This document shows, piece after piece, positions 1 through 10,474 of a stretch of 64,000 bases of DNA (its first letter is position 1; each line of letters opens with the position of its first letter). The stretch spans positions 62,001-126,000 of the forward strand of contig JAJTWR010000461.1 in assembly GCA_021613335.1 (NCBI GenBank). The letters are read 5' to 3'. Made by a program: the position numbers and the translations under genes. The stretch is from Whitmania pigra (taxonomy: Eukaryota; Annelida; Clitellata; Hirudinida; Haemopidae). Under the pieces are notes generated by a model that was not told where the DNA came from, did no database searches, and worked only from the letters and a program-made list of their open reading frames with translations.

Positions 1-1
1 T

Positions 2-802
2 CAGCTCTGGAGGAGAAAGTTTACAGATATTGCAATAAATCATCCTGAACTAACCTTTGTGGTTGCTGATGATGATGCCAACAAAGAAATTTTTAATGAA
101 TTTGGATTTGATGACTCAGGAGAAGAAGTTAATGTGGGCATAATTTCAAAGGATGGTCGAAAGTTTCCAATGAAACCGATGGAAGAATTTGATGTAAAAG
201 AAGTGCTCAATTTTATCATAAAATTCAATCAAGGTTAGTTTTTGACTTGGATGCTCACCTTTTATTCTTTTCAAGTGATGTCAATGTTTCACATATCAGG
301 TTTTTTCTTTGTTTTTAGTCATTGGTGATCTTTTATGTTAGAAGAAGTTGATATGTATATCTTCAAATTAATTTGTTTAAATTTTTAAGGTTTGTTGAAG
401 CCTCGAGTTAAGTCTCAACAGATACCCAGAAAACAGACAGGACCAGTTGTTGTAGTAGTTGGCAAGAGCTTTGAAAAGATTGTGTTTGATCCCCATAAAG
501 ATGTTCTTATTGAATTATATGCTCCTGGGTGTGGGCACTGTAAGCAGTTGGAGCCAACATACAAAGAACTGGCCAAAAGGCTAAAGTCTGAGAAGGACGT
601 CATTGTAGCCAAAATGGATGCCACAGCTAATGATTCTCCAGCAAATTATCTTGCTTCAGGATATCCAACAATTTATTTTGCTCCATCCAATAGAAAGGAC
701 AATCCTGTGCTCTTTGAGGGTAATCACACATTAGAGGAACTATTGGCTTTTGTCAAGACACATGGAATGACTTTCCAGAAAAATAAGAAGGAGGAATTGT
801 GA
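2..802 (+). CDS. PDIA4: Protein disulfide isomerase A4 (ERp72), 3' part, partial
   Basis: Two exons are visible, about 2-233 and 390-802, joined by a GT-AG intron in phase 1; the gene continues upstream of the window. The first exon encodes a redox-inactive thioredoxin-fold stretch. The second encodes the last thioredoxin domain with a CGHC redox site, the segment KMDATAND and the C-terminal ER-retention signal KEEL. Both exons align closely with the end of vertebrate PDIA4/ERp72 as I know it (for example KDVLIE.YAP.CGHCKQLEP and PTIYFAPS). The family oxidises, reduces and isomerises disulfides in ER-lumen proteins. Oddity: the residue just before CGHC is Gly (GGG at about 527-529), where nearly all PDI domains have Trp. 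The stop is at 800-802. The first bases, tcag, could themselves be an acceptor, so the true 5' exon edge is uncertain. Confidence 0.93.
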
Positions 803-1063
803 TGTTATTTCACGTTACTTCTTGTTAAGTGTTTTTGCATTAAGTTTGAATATTGGTTGTTCAAGTAAATGATTTTGTCCATGATACTTGGAATTGGTCG
901 ATTTTTGAGCGCGCACGTAAAAACGGAAAAAGGTTTTAGTAAGTTCTAGAGAGTTCAGCGAAATGATCATTCTACTGGTACTTTGGTGACGTCATTTCAC
1001 ATGAATAGCGTTAATATCCTTCTAAACACTTAAGTTTAGCTAAAATAAACATCAAAGACGAGG
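803..1063. other. Intergenic spacer between PDIA4 and the MORN gene
   Basis: This short spacer holds the 3' UTR of PDIA4 and the promoter of the following same-strand gene. I see no repeat or ORF of note. Confidence 0.5.
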
Positions 1064-3465
1064 ATGCCGGAAGTATTCGTAAGTTCAACTGAGCTGCAAT
1101 TTATGCTTGTGTTTTGATAATTTGCATGTGATGTTGCAGTCGTATAAATACGAAGGGGAATATGATGTTGACGGTCTGAGGCATGGAAGTGGCAAAGCGA
1201 GGTACTGCAATGGGGATACTTACGAGGGAGATTACCGCGAGGGAAAGAGGCATGGATTCGGAAAATACTGGTGAGCCTTCAAAAATGAGTAATGGCATTC
1301 AATAAGCTGACTGCTTTTTGCCCAGTTTCTATCAAGGGGGTACCTATATCGGCGAATGGTCAGCTGGAAAGAAACACGGTAAGGGAAAGTTCTGCTATCG
1401 CGACGGCAGCAGCTACGAAGGTTAAGTTCCCAACAATCTTATTGAAATACTCATGCTTATTTTTTAAATGTATATTTGAGAGTCTACGATAAATTAATTG
1501 ACAGGTGAATTTTTTGAGGACGTTAGGCAAGGATGGGGAAAATATTGCTACACTAACGGCGATGTTTATGAGGGCAATTGGTATCAGCAAAAGCGCCAAG
1601 GCAATGGCATATATATATACAAGGAAGCCCGTCTAAAATACGAGGGAACCTGGAGAGACGGTTTCAGAACACCCGAAGGAGTAATTACATATTTGGGAAG
1701 CAGAGAAGAAATTGACTGTAGAAAGGTAAACAAAATAAATATCTCCATGAGGTAGGCCTACTCTAAATTAAAATTGTTTATATTTTAACAGACGTCGATG
1801 GAAGGTTAGATGATTTCTAAATTTAGCTTTCATACTTTAAGTAAATGTTTAAAGTTTATTTATAAGGCATAATTATTTCAAAATCATAACTATCAACTGA
1901 CATTTAAACGTGATGTTGAAGAAGATAAAAAAACCTCAACGAAAGAAGAAAGAGAAGAAAGTAAAAAGGAGACGACAGAAAGTAAGAAGACGACAGAAGA
2001 AGATAAGAAGACGACAGAAGAAGATAAGAAGACGACAGAAGAAGATGAGAAAACGACAGAAGAAAATAGGAAGACGACCGAAGAACGTAGCAAGGAGACG
2101 ACAGAAAGTAAGAAGACGACAGAAGAAAGAGACGGAGGTAGAAAGGAATCGACAGGAGGAAGTAGAAAGGAGACGACAGAAAGTAAGAAGACGACAGAAG
2201 AAAGAGACGGAAGTAGAAAGGAATCGACAGGAGGAAGTAAAAAGGAGACGACAGAAGTAAGTAAGAAAACTACAGAAGAAAGAGACGGAAGTAGAAAGGA
2301 ATCGACAGGAGGAAGTAGAAAGGAATCGACAGGAGGAAGTAAAAAGGAGACGACAGAAGAACGTAAGGAGACGACAGAAGATAGTAAGAAGGGGACGACA
2401 GAAGATAGTAAGAAGGAGACGACAGAAGATAGTAAGAAGGAGACGACAGAAGATAGTAAGAAGGAGACTACAGAAGATAGTAACAAGGAGACGACAGAAG
2501 ATAGTAAGAAGGAGACGACAGAAGATAGTAAGAAGGGGTCGACAGAAGATAGTAAGAAGGGGACGACAGAAGATAGTAACAAGGAGACGACAGAAGATAG
2601 TAAGAAGGAGACGACAGAAGATAGTAACAAGGAGACGACAGAAGATAGTAAGAAGGAGACGACAGAAGATAGTAACAAGGAGACGACAGAAGATAGTAAG
2701 AAGGAGACGACAGAAGATAGTAAGAAGGGGTCGACAGAAGATAGTAAGAAGGGGACGACAGAAGATAGTAAGAAGGAGACGACAGAAGATAGTAAGAAGG
2801 AGACGACAGAAGATAGTAAGAAGGAGACGACAGAAAAACGTGAAGAGCCACCTAAGACTGAAGGGGACGATGAACCGCCATGTGTGTCCGAATCTGAAGC
2901 TAAACGACTAGCTGGTGGGCAACCAGTTGAAGAGGTAGTTCAACCAACAGCCAAGCCAGTAGATTTAGAGCCAGAACTTGAGCCAGAAGAGCAACCAATG
3001 TTTGAGACAGCTGAACCGACAGCAGAAACCGAGGCATGTGAGACTGTGGGTGAGCCAACAGCTGAACCGGTACCTGAAGCAGAACCGACAACCGAACCCG
3101 AGGCATGTGAGATTGTGGGTGAGCCAGAACCGACAACGGAACCCGAGGCATGTGAAATTGTGGGTGAACCAGAACCGACAACGGAACCCGAGGCATGTGA
3201 GATTGTGGGTGAACCAGAACCGACAACGGAACCCGAGGCATGTGAGATTGTGGGTGAACCAGAACCTGAAACAGTCACCGAACCAATAACTGAACCGGAA
3301 ACTGAACCTGTTCAACCAGCGGAAGAATCGAAAGAGCCTCAAGCCGGCGGAGAAGCAAGTGGCGGCGAGGGAGGTGCTGCAGTTGAAGAAACTAAATCAC
3401 CAGGATACTCTGAAGTTCCCGGTGGCCCAACGAATGATCAGGAAGACGTTCCGGCTCAAGATTGA
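1064..3465 (+). CDS. RSPH1-like MORN-repeat radial spoke protein with long repetitive acidic tail
   Basis: Proposed exons are 1064-1078, 1140-1270, 1326-1420, 1505-1725, 1792-1804 and 1922-3465. They sum to 2019 nt and give an in-frame product of 672 residues. The N-terminal about 155 residues carry five to six MORN repeats (YEGEY, YEGDY, YIGEW, YEGEF, YEGNW, YEGTW), in the same order and spacing as RSPH1, a component of the radial spoke head in motile cilia. The last exon is low complexity. It starts with KTTEED and RKESTGGS units, continues with about 20 copies of an 8-residue unit (KKETTEDS, 24-bp period, about 2354-2838), then about four copies of a 15-residue Glu/Pro unit (about 3079-3258). 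Vertebrate RSPH1 is about 300 residues with a short acidic tail. The 13-nt exon and the weak acceptor at 1921 are the least certain joins, and the tail could belong to a separate transcript. Large reverse-strand open frames here are shadows of the repeat. Confidence 0.72.
2354..2838 (+). repeat. 24-bp coding minisatellite (KKETTEDS unit)
   Basis: About 20 head-to-tail copies of a 24-bp unit lie in frame inside the last exon of the RSPH1-like gene. Variants replace Lys with Asn, or Glu with Gly. The unit is rich in Thr, Ser, Glu and Asp. The array keeps three frames open on both strands, which explains the long antisense ORFs here. Confidence 0.92.
3079..3258 (+). repeat. 45-bp coding repeat (Glu/Pro-rich, [10 protein letters not shown] unit)
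   Basis: About four nearly identical 45-bp units encode a 15-residue Glu/Pro/Thr repeat with one Cys each. They sit in the same exon, downstream of the 24-bp array. Confidence 0.88.
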
Positions 3466-3920
3466 TCCGTGCGAGAACATAACATCTGCGAAATTTTTAA
3501 AGACCTCAAGATGAATCGGAAAGATTAAGATTATGATAGAAAAAAATCTGATTACAGTCTACCTGCAGCAAGATCCTTTCGTCTTCACAAAAATATCAAT
3601 ATCAGTATTTAATTACTTTTAGGCATTTATTATTCATAATAGCTTTTTATTTGCAATAACTTATTGAAAACCATTTTAGGTTCTCGTTGCAACCACAGTT
3701 GTCTTTCGAGTTCAATAATTTTCAAAATATTTCTCGATGAAATGGGAAATTTTTATAGACGCAAATGTTTAAGGGAAGCGCCCGTCCATTGGTGTGTTCA
3801 AGAGCCTGAGAAGCCGGACGGTGTGCCGTCGTCATGCACCGGCAATAATTCACGGCGAGTAACTAAACTCGATAGCACACTCTTACTGAGTGCTTTCCTC
3901 TTCTGAGTCATTCTCTAGAT

Positions 3921-3945
3921 CAGTGTTTTCAACCTTTCTGATGTA
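3921..3945 (+). mobile_element. Solo hAT-like terminal sequence
   Basis: The sequence cagtgttttcaacctttctg closely resembles the left terminus of the larger element at 25848-27296 (cagcggttctcaacctttct). No partner inverted end is visible nearby, so this is probably a relic. Confidence 0.4.
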
Positions 3946-4164
3946 GCAGAAACCTTCCGCGAATGTTTACGGTTATGGAGGAACCAGCCGTGAAAGTCCA
4001 TATGTTTGTCCAACTTTTTAATAAACCAGACGAACAAGCGCGTACAATGAGCATAAAATAAAATATGCAATCCAATCAACTGTCATAAATTTGAATATTA
4101 ATTTACAAACAAAAGTAAACATACTGTCAGCCAATCAGCTGTAGAAAGGCTACAAGGGGTTTCT

Positions 4165-4640
4165 TGCTGCAGTCCTTCATAACAAGCTGCGATCGGCAAG
4201 AAAAAATTCAATGACCAACACAACGTGCGATGCCGGCTGTGAAGAGGTGGAGTTTCTGGGCCACATTATTCAGAACTGCCACAGAACCAACGGTCCGCGC
4301 GAAGCAAGAAATGACGCCATAGTAAGAGTGCTTGAGAACAGATTGAAGGAAAAAGAATACGTAACGAAATATGGAGCAAGTCAGAATACATCGTTTGCGA
4401 TGTTATCAAAGAAACAATGGGACTAGACCGATGGCATGAATTCAAGGTGAACAACTTTGACAAACCTGATATTCATAGATGGATGGAACAAAACATCCCG
4501 ATTGTCAATGATGAGAGACAGAAAGGGCTGATCTCAACGCTCATATTGAATTGGAGGGGCGCGGTATCTTTGAAGTCCTGGGACTTTTGGAATGCACATG
4601 ATGACACAAGAAGACTTTCTTATGTAGTTATTTATTAAGG
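4165..4640 (+). mobile_element. Decayed non-LTR retrotransposon 3' ORF fragment
   Basis: Two overlapping frames (4211-4426 and 4417-4638) each carry part of what looks like the C-terminal region of a LINE polyprotein. The first has a Cys/His knuckle of form C-x3-C-(x)n-GHI-x-C-H-R-T followed by a basic helix. The second ends with an N-W-R-G motif and S-W-x-F-W. In R2/NeSL-type elements this order (CCHC-like knuckle, then endonuclease region ending near WRG) is familiar. The frame change between the two and the lack of any upstream reverse transcriptase show it is a broken fragment. The family assignment is inference from short motifs. Confidence 0.5.
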
Positions 4641-4934
4641 TGTTACAAGAGACATATAAGCTCTGGAAAATTTTCAAACATAGTACCTGGAGAAAACACG
4701 GAAGAAAGGGCCGAAGATGACGCACAAAGAACACTTTCAATATTCCATGGCAATATTTAGAAAATTCATTTAATCATTTTAATCTTTCTATTCGAATTCA
4801 AAATATTCATATTATGGTGCTTTGGGGATCCCTGACCCGTTTGAGGACTTTAAATATTACGATGTTTTTTTGATGATGGTTTTAGAAAGTGTTAGGGAGC
4901 TGAATAAAATGTTTAAAAATTAGTAAAATTAAAG

Positions 4935-4985
4935 TAAAGTAATGTTTTATTAACGTCCGTTGCATAGCTAGATGATTAGGACGGA
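4935..4985 (+). repeat. tRNA-derived SINE-like fragment
   Basis: It shares the core attaacgtccgttgcatagc with the longer copy at 30010-30090 (opposite strand). Confidence 0.5.
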
Positions 4986-5391
4986 TTAAAAATTAGTATT
5001 AGTATTAGAATTATTGTTATTAGGTTGATGACGATGCTAAAGGTGTTTTAATAATATATTAGAGCATCGATTGTCTCAGCTTTTTGCTAAATTTCTCTTC
5101 ACGATCTAAAGTCACCCGTCTAAAAAGCCCGAAAGGGATTTTCTGTTTCTGTTATTGAAATGAAATATTAGTATATTACCTCGTGAAATTGATCTTATTT
5201 TAAGTGCGTCAGCACTTAACCGATGTGATGTCACTAGTTAACTAATGGAAATGACACGCTGTAATTTATTAGACTTAAAAATGTGAAAAGCAATTTAAAT
5301 AGGGATTCCATTGAGTTAACGTTTACATGAAGCATGCATAATTTTACATTTCTTTGCATTCAATTAGAAGCATGAAGTATTGTTTCAGGAG

Positions 5392-6107
5392 TCATAACAC
5401 ATATCCATGAGTCTGGGAAGTGAGAAATTGGGTAATAGCTTCAGCTTTCTGAGGCAAATTCCCCTCCTGCATATGATCACTAGTCTGGTCATCCTCATAA
5501 GTAAAGGTGTTTGATCTCTTTAGAGGCTTGGGTGGGAATTGTTCGTCTTTCTGGCCTTCGTTTTTAACTTCACAATTTGTTTGTCCATCAAAACCTTCTT
5601 TGCTGTTTTGGCATTCTGTAGCACTTTCAACCTGCGTGCGTTTATTTTCTTTGGAAATTATCTTTTTTGGGAGTCCTTCTCGTTTCGGAGTTTCATTCTT
5701 GTCAGTTTGGAATGAATGACTTTTGCTTATTTCAGATGTCAAATTCTGTAAAAATGAAATAGAATTTTACGGCATTTACAAATAAACATATAATCCAAAG
5801 TCTGAAATATCATTGTTAAATGGTTGTAATAATGATAACAAAAACTATTATCACAACTCCAAAAGTCATTACTCATATGAAAATGACTTCCAGATAGCCA
5901 TCAAACATGGACCTTGTCATTAATGCAAACCTGCTTTGTTGGCGATCTTTGATTCGTTCTTCCAGGCATTTCAGCTTTTTTCTGTTCTACTTGTGCTTTG
6001 GCTGTGGCTGGCCTCTGAGCTTTAAGTGAGTTAGTAGCTTGTGCTGGAGATGTTTTGGCAGGAATTTTAGCTGAAGCTGGTAATTTAGAATTTATTTCTT
6101 GATTCAT
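5392..6107 (-). CDS. Unrecognised Ser/Lys/Gln-rich small protein (or 3' exons of the upstream gene)
   Basis: Two exons, 6107-5931 and 5745-5392, join in phase 0 across a clean intron (CAG|gtttgc ... tttttacag|AAT) to give 176 residues. The start ATG at 6107 lies 76 bp downstream of the last in-frame codon of the next same-strand ORF. The protein is hydrophilic and low complexity: Ala/Pro/Lys-rich first, then charged, with no signal peptide, membrane span or domain I know. It may be alternative 3' exons of the gene at 6203-7370, since that gene ends in a good donor (gtaagt). However, splicing to the obvious acceptor near 6118 creates an immediate stop, so I list it separately. Confidence 0.45.
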
Positions 6108-6182
6108 TTTGTCATAAATTTATTCTGATTTAGCAGAAATGAAAAAACATAAGATGCCACTTTTATCAGAATCTAGAATTTT

Positions 6183-7370
6183 TTAAATTAGATGAAACTT
6201 ACACGGTCGCTCGTGGATGGGTGGTGGAGTCAGCGATTCCTCAGGTGTTGTGCTAGAATGGCCAGAAGTGGGACTGGCAAGGGAAAACATCCGATCGTTT
6301 TCTCTCCTCACTTCGTCCACATCCAGCCGAGACGGAGACTTACCATTCACCTTAAAGTCCCTTTCAGGCGGCCACTTATGTCTTATGCATGATCTCCTGA
6401 ACTGGATGACGTCAAAGGACGTCTGGAGTGTCAAGGTCATATTAAGTCCATGTGGCCATATTGAATCATGCTTCAAAATGAGATCGTTCTCGACTACTCT
6501 GAGAATTTCTTCGCTATCTGCAGCAAATTAGTTACAATTAATTAGTTATTAATGAAATGTTCATGTAATCAATTCATCATACTAATAATGCATATAAATT
6601 ATCAACTACTTAAGGTAATGCTACTTTAAATATGAGTCATGTATTAAACTCAAAATTTTATCAACCAATTACAGGATCACAATTTATCAGACAATATGTG
6701 ATTCAGTAAGCAATTAAACTAATTGCAGCCAACTACATCAACTTCAGATAATAATCTCACCAGTCAATGCTACTGGAACAAAGTAGAAATCCCAGTCTGT
6801 CACAAGAGAAACCACGATCAGTGCTGCAATAGGAGATGTCAGGGAACCCTCGAAAGAAGATTTGAGAAATTCTGAGCATTTCTGAAAGATGTTGCTGGTG
6901 CTCTGGATGAGCTGGAAACAAGATCTTTCTTTATGCTTGAACACATAGACTCCAGGTCCTTCAATTAGTTTGTCCAGAGGAGTGACATCTGATTTAGAAT
7001 TGCTCTCACCATGTCTTGCCATCCAATCCTTTGTTTTCATAACAAGGACTTCTAAAAGTTGAGAAGCCCTTAGCTTTCCTGCAGATAGTCCAGACTTCTG
7101 TTCACCCCACCAACCGCTTTTAATCTTTACGTCAAACGGATCAACTCTTTTCCCCTGCAAGATTTGCCTGTACCCCAAGCATATTTCATCAAATCTTGAC
7201 CAATCTTGCCCTCCTGGGTCAAATTCATCATCCCTAAAATTGAGGGTTTGTACACAGGCGCAGAGACTCGCAACATCTTTGCTACATGCACTGGTCTCAT
7301 CTCTGTTGCCATCTATGATGTACTTCCGGAACTTAAAGTAATCCATGTTTTTGAGGTTAATCTTGGCCAT
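6183..7370 (-). CDS. Unrecognised protein, two visible exons
   Basis: Exon 1 runs 7370-6761, starting with an ATG (MAKINLK) and ending at a gtgaga donor in phase 1. Exon 2 begins at 6517 after a ctgcag acceptor and continues in phase. Reading through the possible donor at 6202 ends at a stop at 6183; splicing there instead leaves about 308 residues plus downstream exons. The N-terminal two thirds look globular, with regular hydrophobic spacing, three Trp pairs or singles and Cys residues. A weakly hydrophobic stretch (AALIVVSLV, residues about 185-195) lies near the end of exon 1. Exon 2 ends in a Ser/Thr/Pro-rich tail (TTPEESLTPPP). I recognise no family. Confidence 0.55.
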
Positions 7371-8180
7371 GTTAGGTAGCAAATGTTCTGTATCACGTGA
7401 GCAAATCTAATCTCTAAAGGCAGTTGTAAATTCTTTCTAGACCATTGCAATAACCAACTTTCTGATGATTTCAAAATAACATAATACCTAGCTCAACCAG
7501 AAACAACAGTCATAATGACTCGCAACAATGTTACGCTCCCGACGTGAGATGCAAGCCCCTCGAAGATGTGCACAAACCTGTGATCCTGCGTATGCGGATC
7601 GGCAACAAAAGACGATCAATAGACGTCGACAGCAGGTTATGCCGCTCCTCCTGAACATAAATAAAAACTGTTAAAACATAGTTTGGGAAGTATGTATGCT
7701 CAGTGCAAGGCACATATAACAAGATACCAAGTGAATTTGAGAGATGGAGCATCCATAGTGAGAGGATATAAACACAGCTGCGGGAGCTGTAGGAGTAGGC
7801 GTGATTTTTACAACAAATGTAATTAGAAGGAATAACGAAGCAATAACTAATCAATGGATAATAATTTCGCGCCTAAAAAATTGGTTGCACTAGACCAGAC
7901 AATTATGCATAATGAGCGCTTATAATTATTTTAAGATAAATTTTAGAGCAGTAGCAAGCCCGTGGTACCACAATGTTTATCACGAAAAAACTCAGCAACG
8001 TGGGCGCCAAGAATAACAGACTTTCTGTACGATAAGCCTCAAATCAACAACTAGCAGCAAAATGCCGAACAACTTAAAGATCGGAACATATTCATCACCA
8101 AATCTTATTATTTAATTAATAGGAAGATTTTATGACAGTTATTTTACATCACTTTATCCTTCACAATAAATCAATCCATA

Positions 8181-8282
8181 CAGGGACGTAATTTCATCTT
8201 TTTCAACAGTGATTAGCAAACCGCCGCATAATTTGAGACGACCTTTTTTTGCTTCTAATCAAAAATCAGAGGGTGAGAACGA
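8181..8282 (-). repeat. GGACGTC-ended dispersed repeat, copy 1
   Basis: It begins cagggacgtaatttcatc and continues through a gacgacctttttttgc core. It is the reverse complement of the copies at 23094-23219 and 55002-55100, with moderate divergence. Confidence 0.6.
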
Positions 8283-8837
8283 GAGCCAATCATGAGGCGA
8301 GACGTTGTTCCCCGCTTCCCAAATGAAGTCCCCCATCCTGGGTGATATTATCAGGGTTTGGGTATTGTGGAGGTTACTTTATCATAGGATCAGTGGCGTA
8401 ATTAGGAGATGGCTTTGCCCCCATTGATTTTTAGAATCTAATAAAAATTAAATTAGGTTTATTTTTTAATGTTTTATTTAATATGAAAATATTAATTAAT
8501 ATCCATGAAAATATTAATGGGGGGAAAGTGACATTTTCCTGTAGCCTTTACATTTTTATTTTATTTTTAAAATAATAACATTTGCAAAAAATACTTTAAT
8601 ATCTTACGCATTCTATGGAAGTTTTAAATACATTCATAAAACAAAATTTCAACAAAACAAACAAAAACTGAAATTTGTAACAGATAATCTCGCATCTTGT
8701 GACAGATCTTGTGACTTATTATCATTTTTGAAATAAGTGTTAATGGTTTCTTTATTATTCTCATAGTTTATTTAATGTAATCAAATTAATTATTTAATAA
8801 TTCATATTTTAAATACATTTTCGCTTGGCTCAAGTAG

Positions 8838-8900
8838 GGTCGAACCCGTTTATCTCGACCTCGGTTAACTCGCCAACCCTATTAAGTTGAAAGAACGAAA
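8838..8900 (+). mobile_element. Pogo/Tigger-like terminal fragment
   Basis: The segment ttatctcgacctcggttaac followed by tcgccaaccctattaag matches the terminus of the element at 12202 (ttatttcaaccttggttaac, tcaccagccctattaag) with a few mismatches. No coding part accompanies it. Confidence 0.5.
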
Positions 8901-10474
8901 AGAGGAGGGTATTTACGTACAAATAGCACAAGCACTTCTAGAACCGGTAATTTTTATACGATGGCTGTTATTTGCCGATGAAGCCTCAATAATAGTCAGT
9001 CTTAGAACAGATAAACACAGATAAAGACTTTTGCTGTTGAGCTGTGTAAGATTAAGTTCAATCAATATCTGGAGTGTTTAATATTCTTCAAAAATGGGGT
9101 TAGGGTGAGGGTCAAAATCATTAGCGAAATAATCTCGGGTAGTTGATCCTATTCATTGTTGTAATTCATCGTTGAGAACAATGATTCACGTAATTAAAGA
9201 AAATTGATAAAAGCGCGAAAGTTCCACCCAAATCCGCCCACTGGTTCCAGTGCCTAGATTGTTGAAGTGTTCTAGATTAGCCACTGTGGGCAATGAAGAA
9301 TGTCATTGTATACAATAAAAATTTGATATATTAAAAGCATAACTTATTGCTGGGCAGGCAGCAACAAATTTTTTTTAAAAATAAAAATAGAAAGTTTAAG
9401 AATTGTGTATCTTTCGTTTCTATTAGTTATTTGTAGCTAGGTTTATGTAATCAGAATTAAATTTTATTGATGGATCTTGAAGAGAGGACAATTTGGTCTT
9501 ACACCTAAGATCTCAGTTATTGAAAACGAACCAACCTCTTCTCGAAAACATCAGAATTAAAAAAACTCTAGGGAGCATAAGGAATCTGACATTTCAATTC
9601 TCAAACCAAATATTTAATGTTCAAACATTTCAATTAATGTCCAGATTAAAAAAAACAATAATGAAAAAACATTATCCAAGAAGCGATGATCTAGTAAAAC
9701 AAGTTGGGATCTGAGGAATATTATGAAACCAAGTGGCTCTTTTAAACTAGTAAACAGTGTTCAATCACTACATCAGAGTGGAATGTTTTCAGGGACTGAG
9801 GAATCACTAATGATTGCTAGGTTAATTTATCTCAATTTAAAACATCAAATTTTTAATAAATGTTATGTTTTGAAAAGTCATCTTTCATAAAAATTAATTC
9901 TGGGTTGATCTCACAATATTTTATGAGGTAACAAACTGAAATTCTGCAATATCGATGATTAAATCCGTTTGAGTATCAATAAAATGAAACACAAAAATTG
10001 ATGCGGTGTGGTGTTCATCTGGATTTAATGATTTTATGGTAAAGGTAAGCAAGTTGAATTATTGCTAGAAAGTCATGGAATCATTGGGAAAATTAAGCTT
10101 TTGCCTCTACTATTTAACAAATTTAAGTAGAAATAAATCAATCCGGAAACAGATTAGTGTTAGAAGGCATTATGAAAGAAAACATTAGAAAAACAAATTC
10201 AAGTTTAAAACATGATTGTTATCAATGCCCCAAATTTAAACTTGAGAAAGTTATCACCATTTCAAATTGCATGCAGTAATTCTTATAGATAGACATAACA
10301 TTTCATCTTTCTTTTTCAGCCTTTGTTGTTAATGTACAACTGTCCCATGTGCAATTAAAAAAGCAAAAAATTTCAATTTAGAGAAAATAATAGTATATAA
10401 ATCATAAATGTCATTTCCAGAAGCAGAAACTACATCTATAATGTCCAAAATCAAGACAATGATCAAACATTTTG

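Larger units (their letters stand above)
3466..5391. other. Intergenic region with transposon debris
   Basis: The region holds a solo hAT-like terminus (about 3921-3940), a decayed non-LTR retrotransposon fragment (about 4165-4640) and a partial SINE copy (about 4935-4985). The segment 3770-3900 is more GC-rich than its surroundings and I do not recognise it. No intact gene is visible. Confidence 0.6.
7371..10474. other. Intergenic region with repeat fragments
   Basis: No convincing gene is visible. The region contains one copy of the GGACGTC-ended repeat (8181-8282, reverse orientation), a short pair of inverted segments around 8388-8540, and a pogo/Tigger-like terminus at about 8838-8900. 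The upstream promoter of the 6183-7370 gene must lie at its left edge. ORFs at 7531-7854 and 9493-9714 look like chance. Confidence 0.55.

Noticed and set aside
1893..2851. Long reverse-strand ORFs rich in LLSSVVS or YYLLSSPS
   Set aside because: They are antisense shadows of the in-frame 24-bp coding minisatellite.
3100..3340. Repeats considered as a CRISPR array
   Set aside because: The units are coding, contiguous and without spacers, in a eukaryotic gene.
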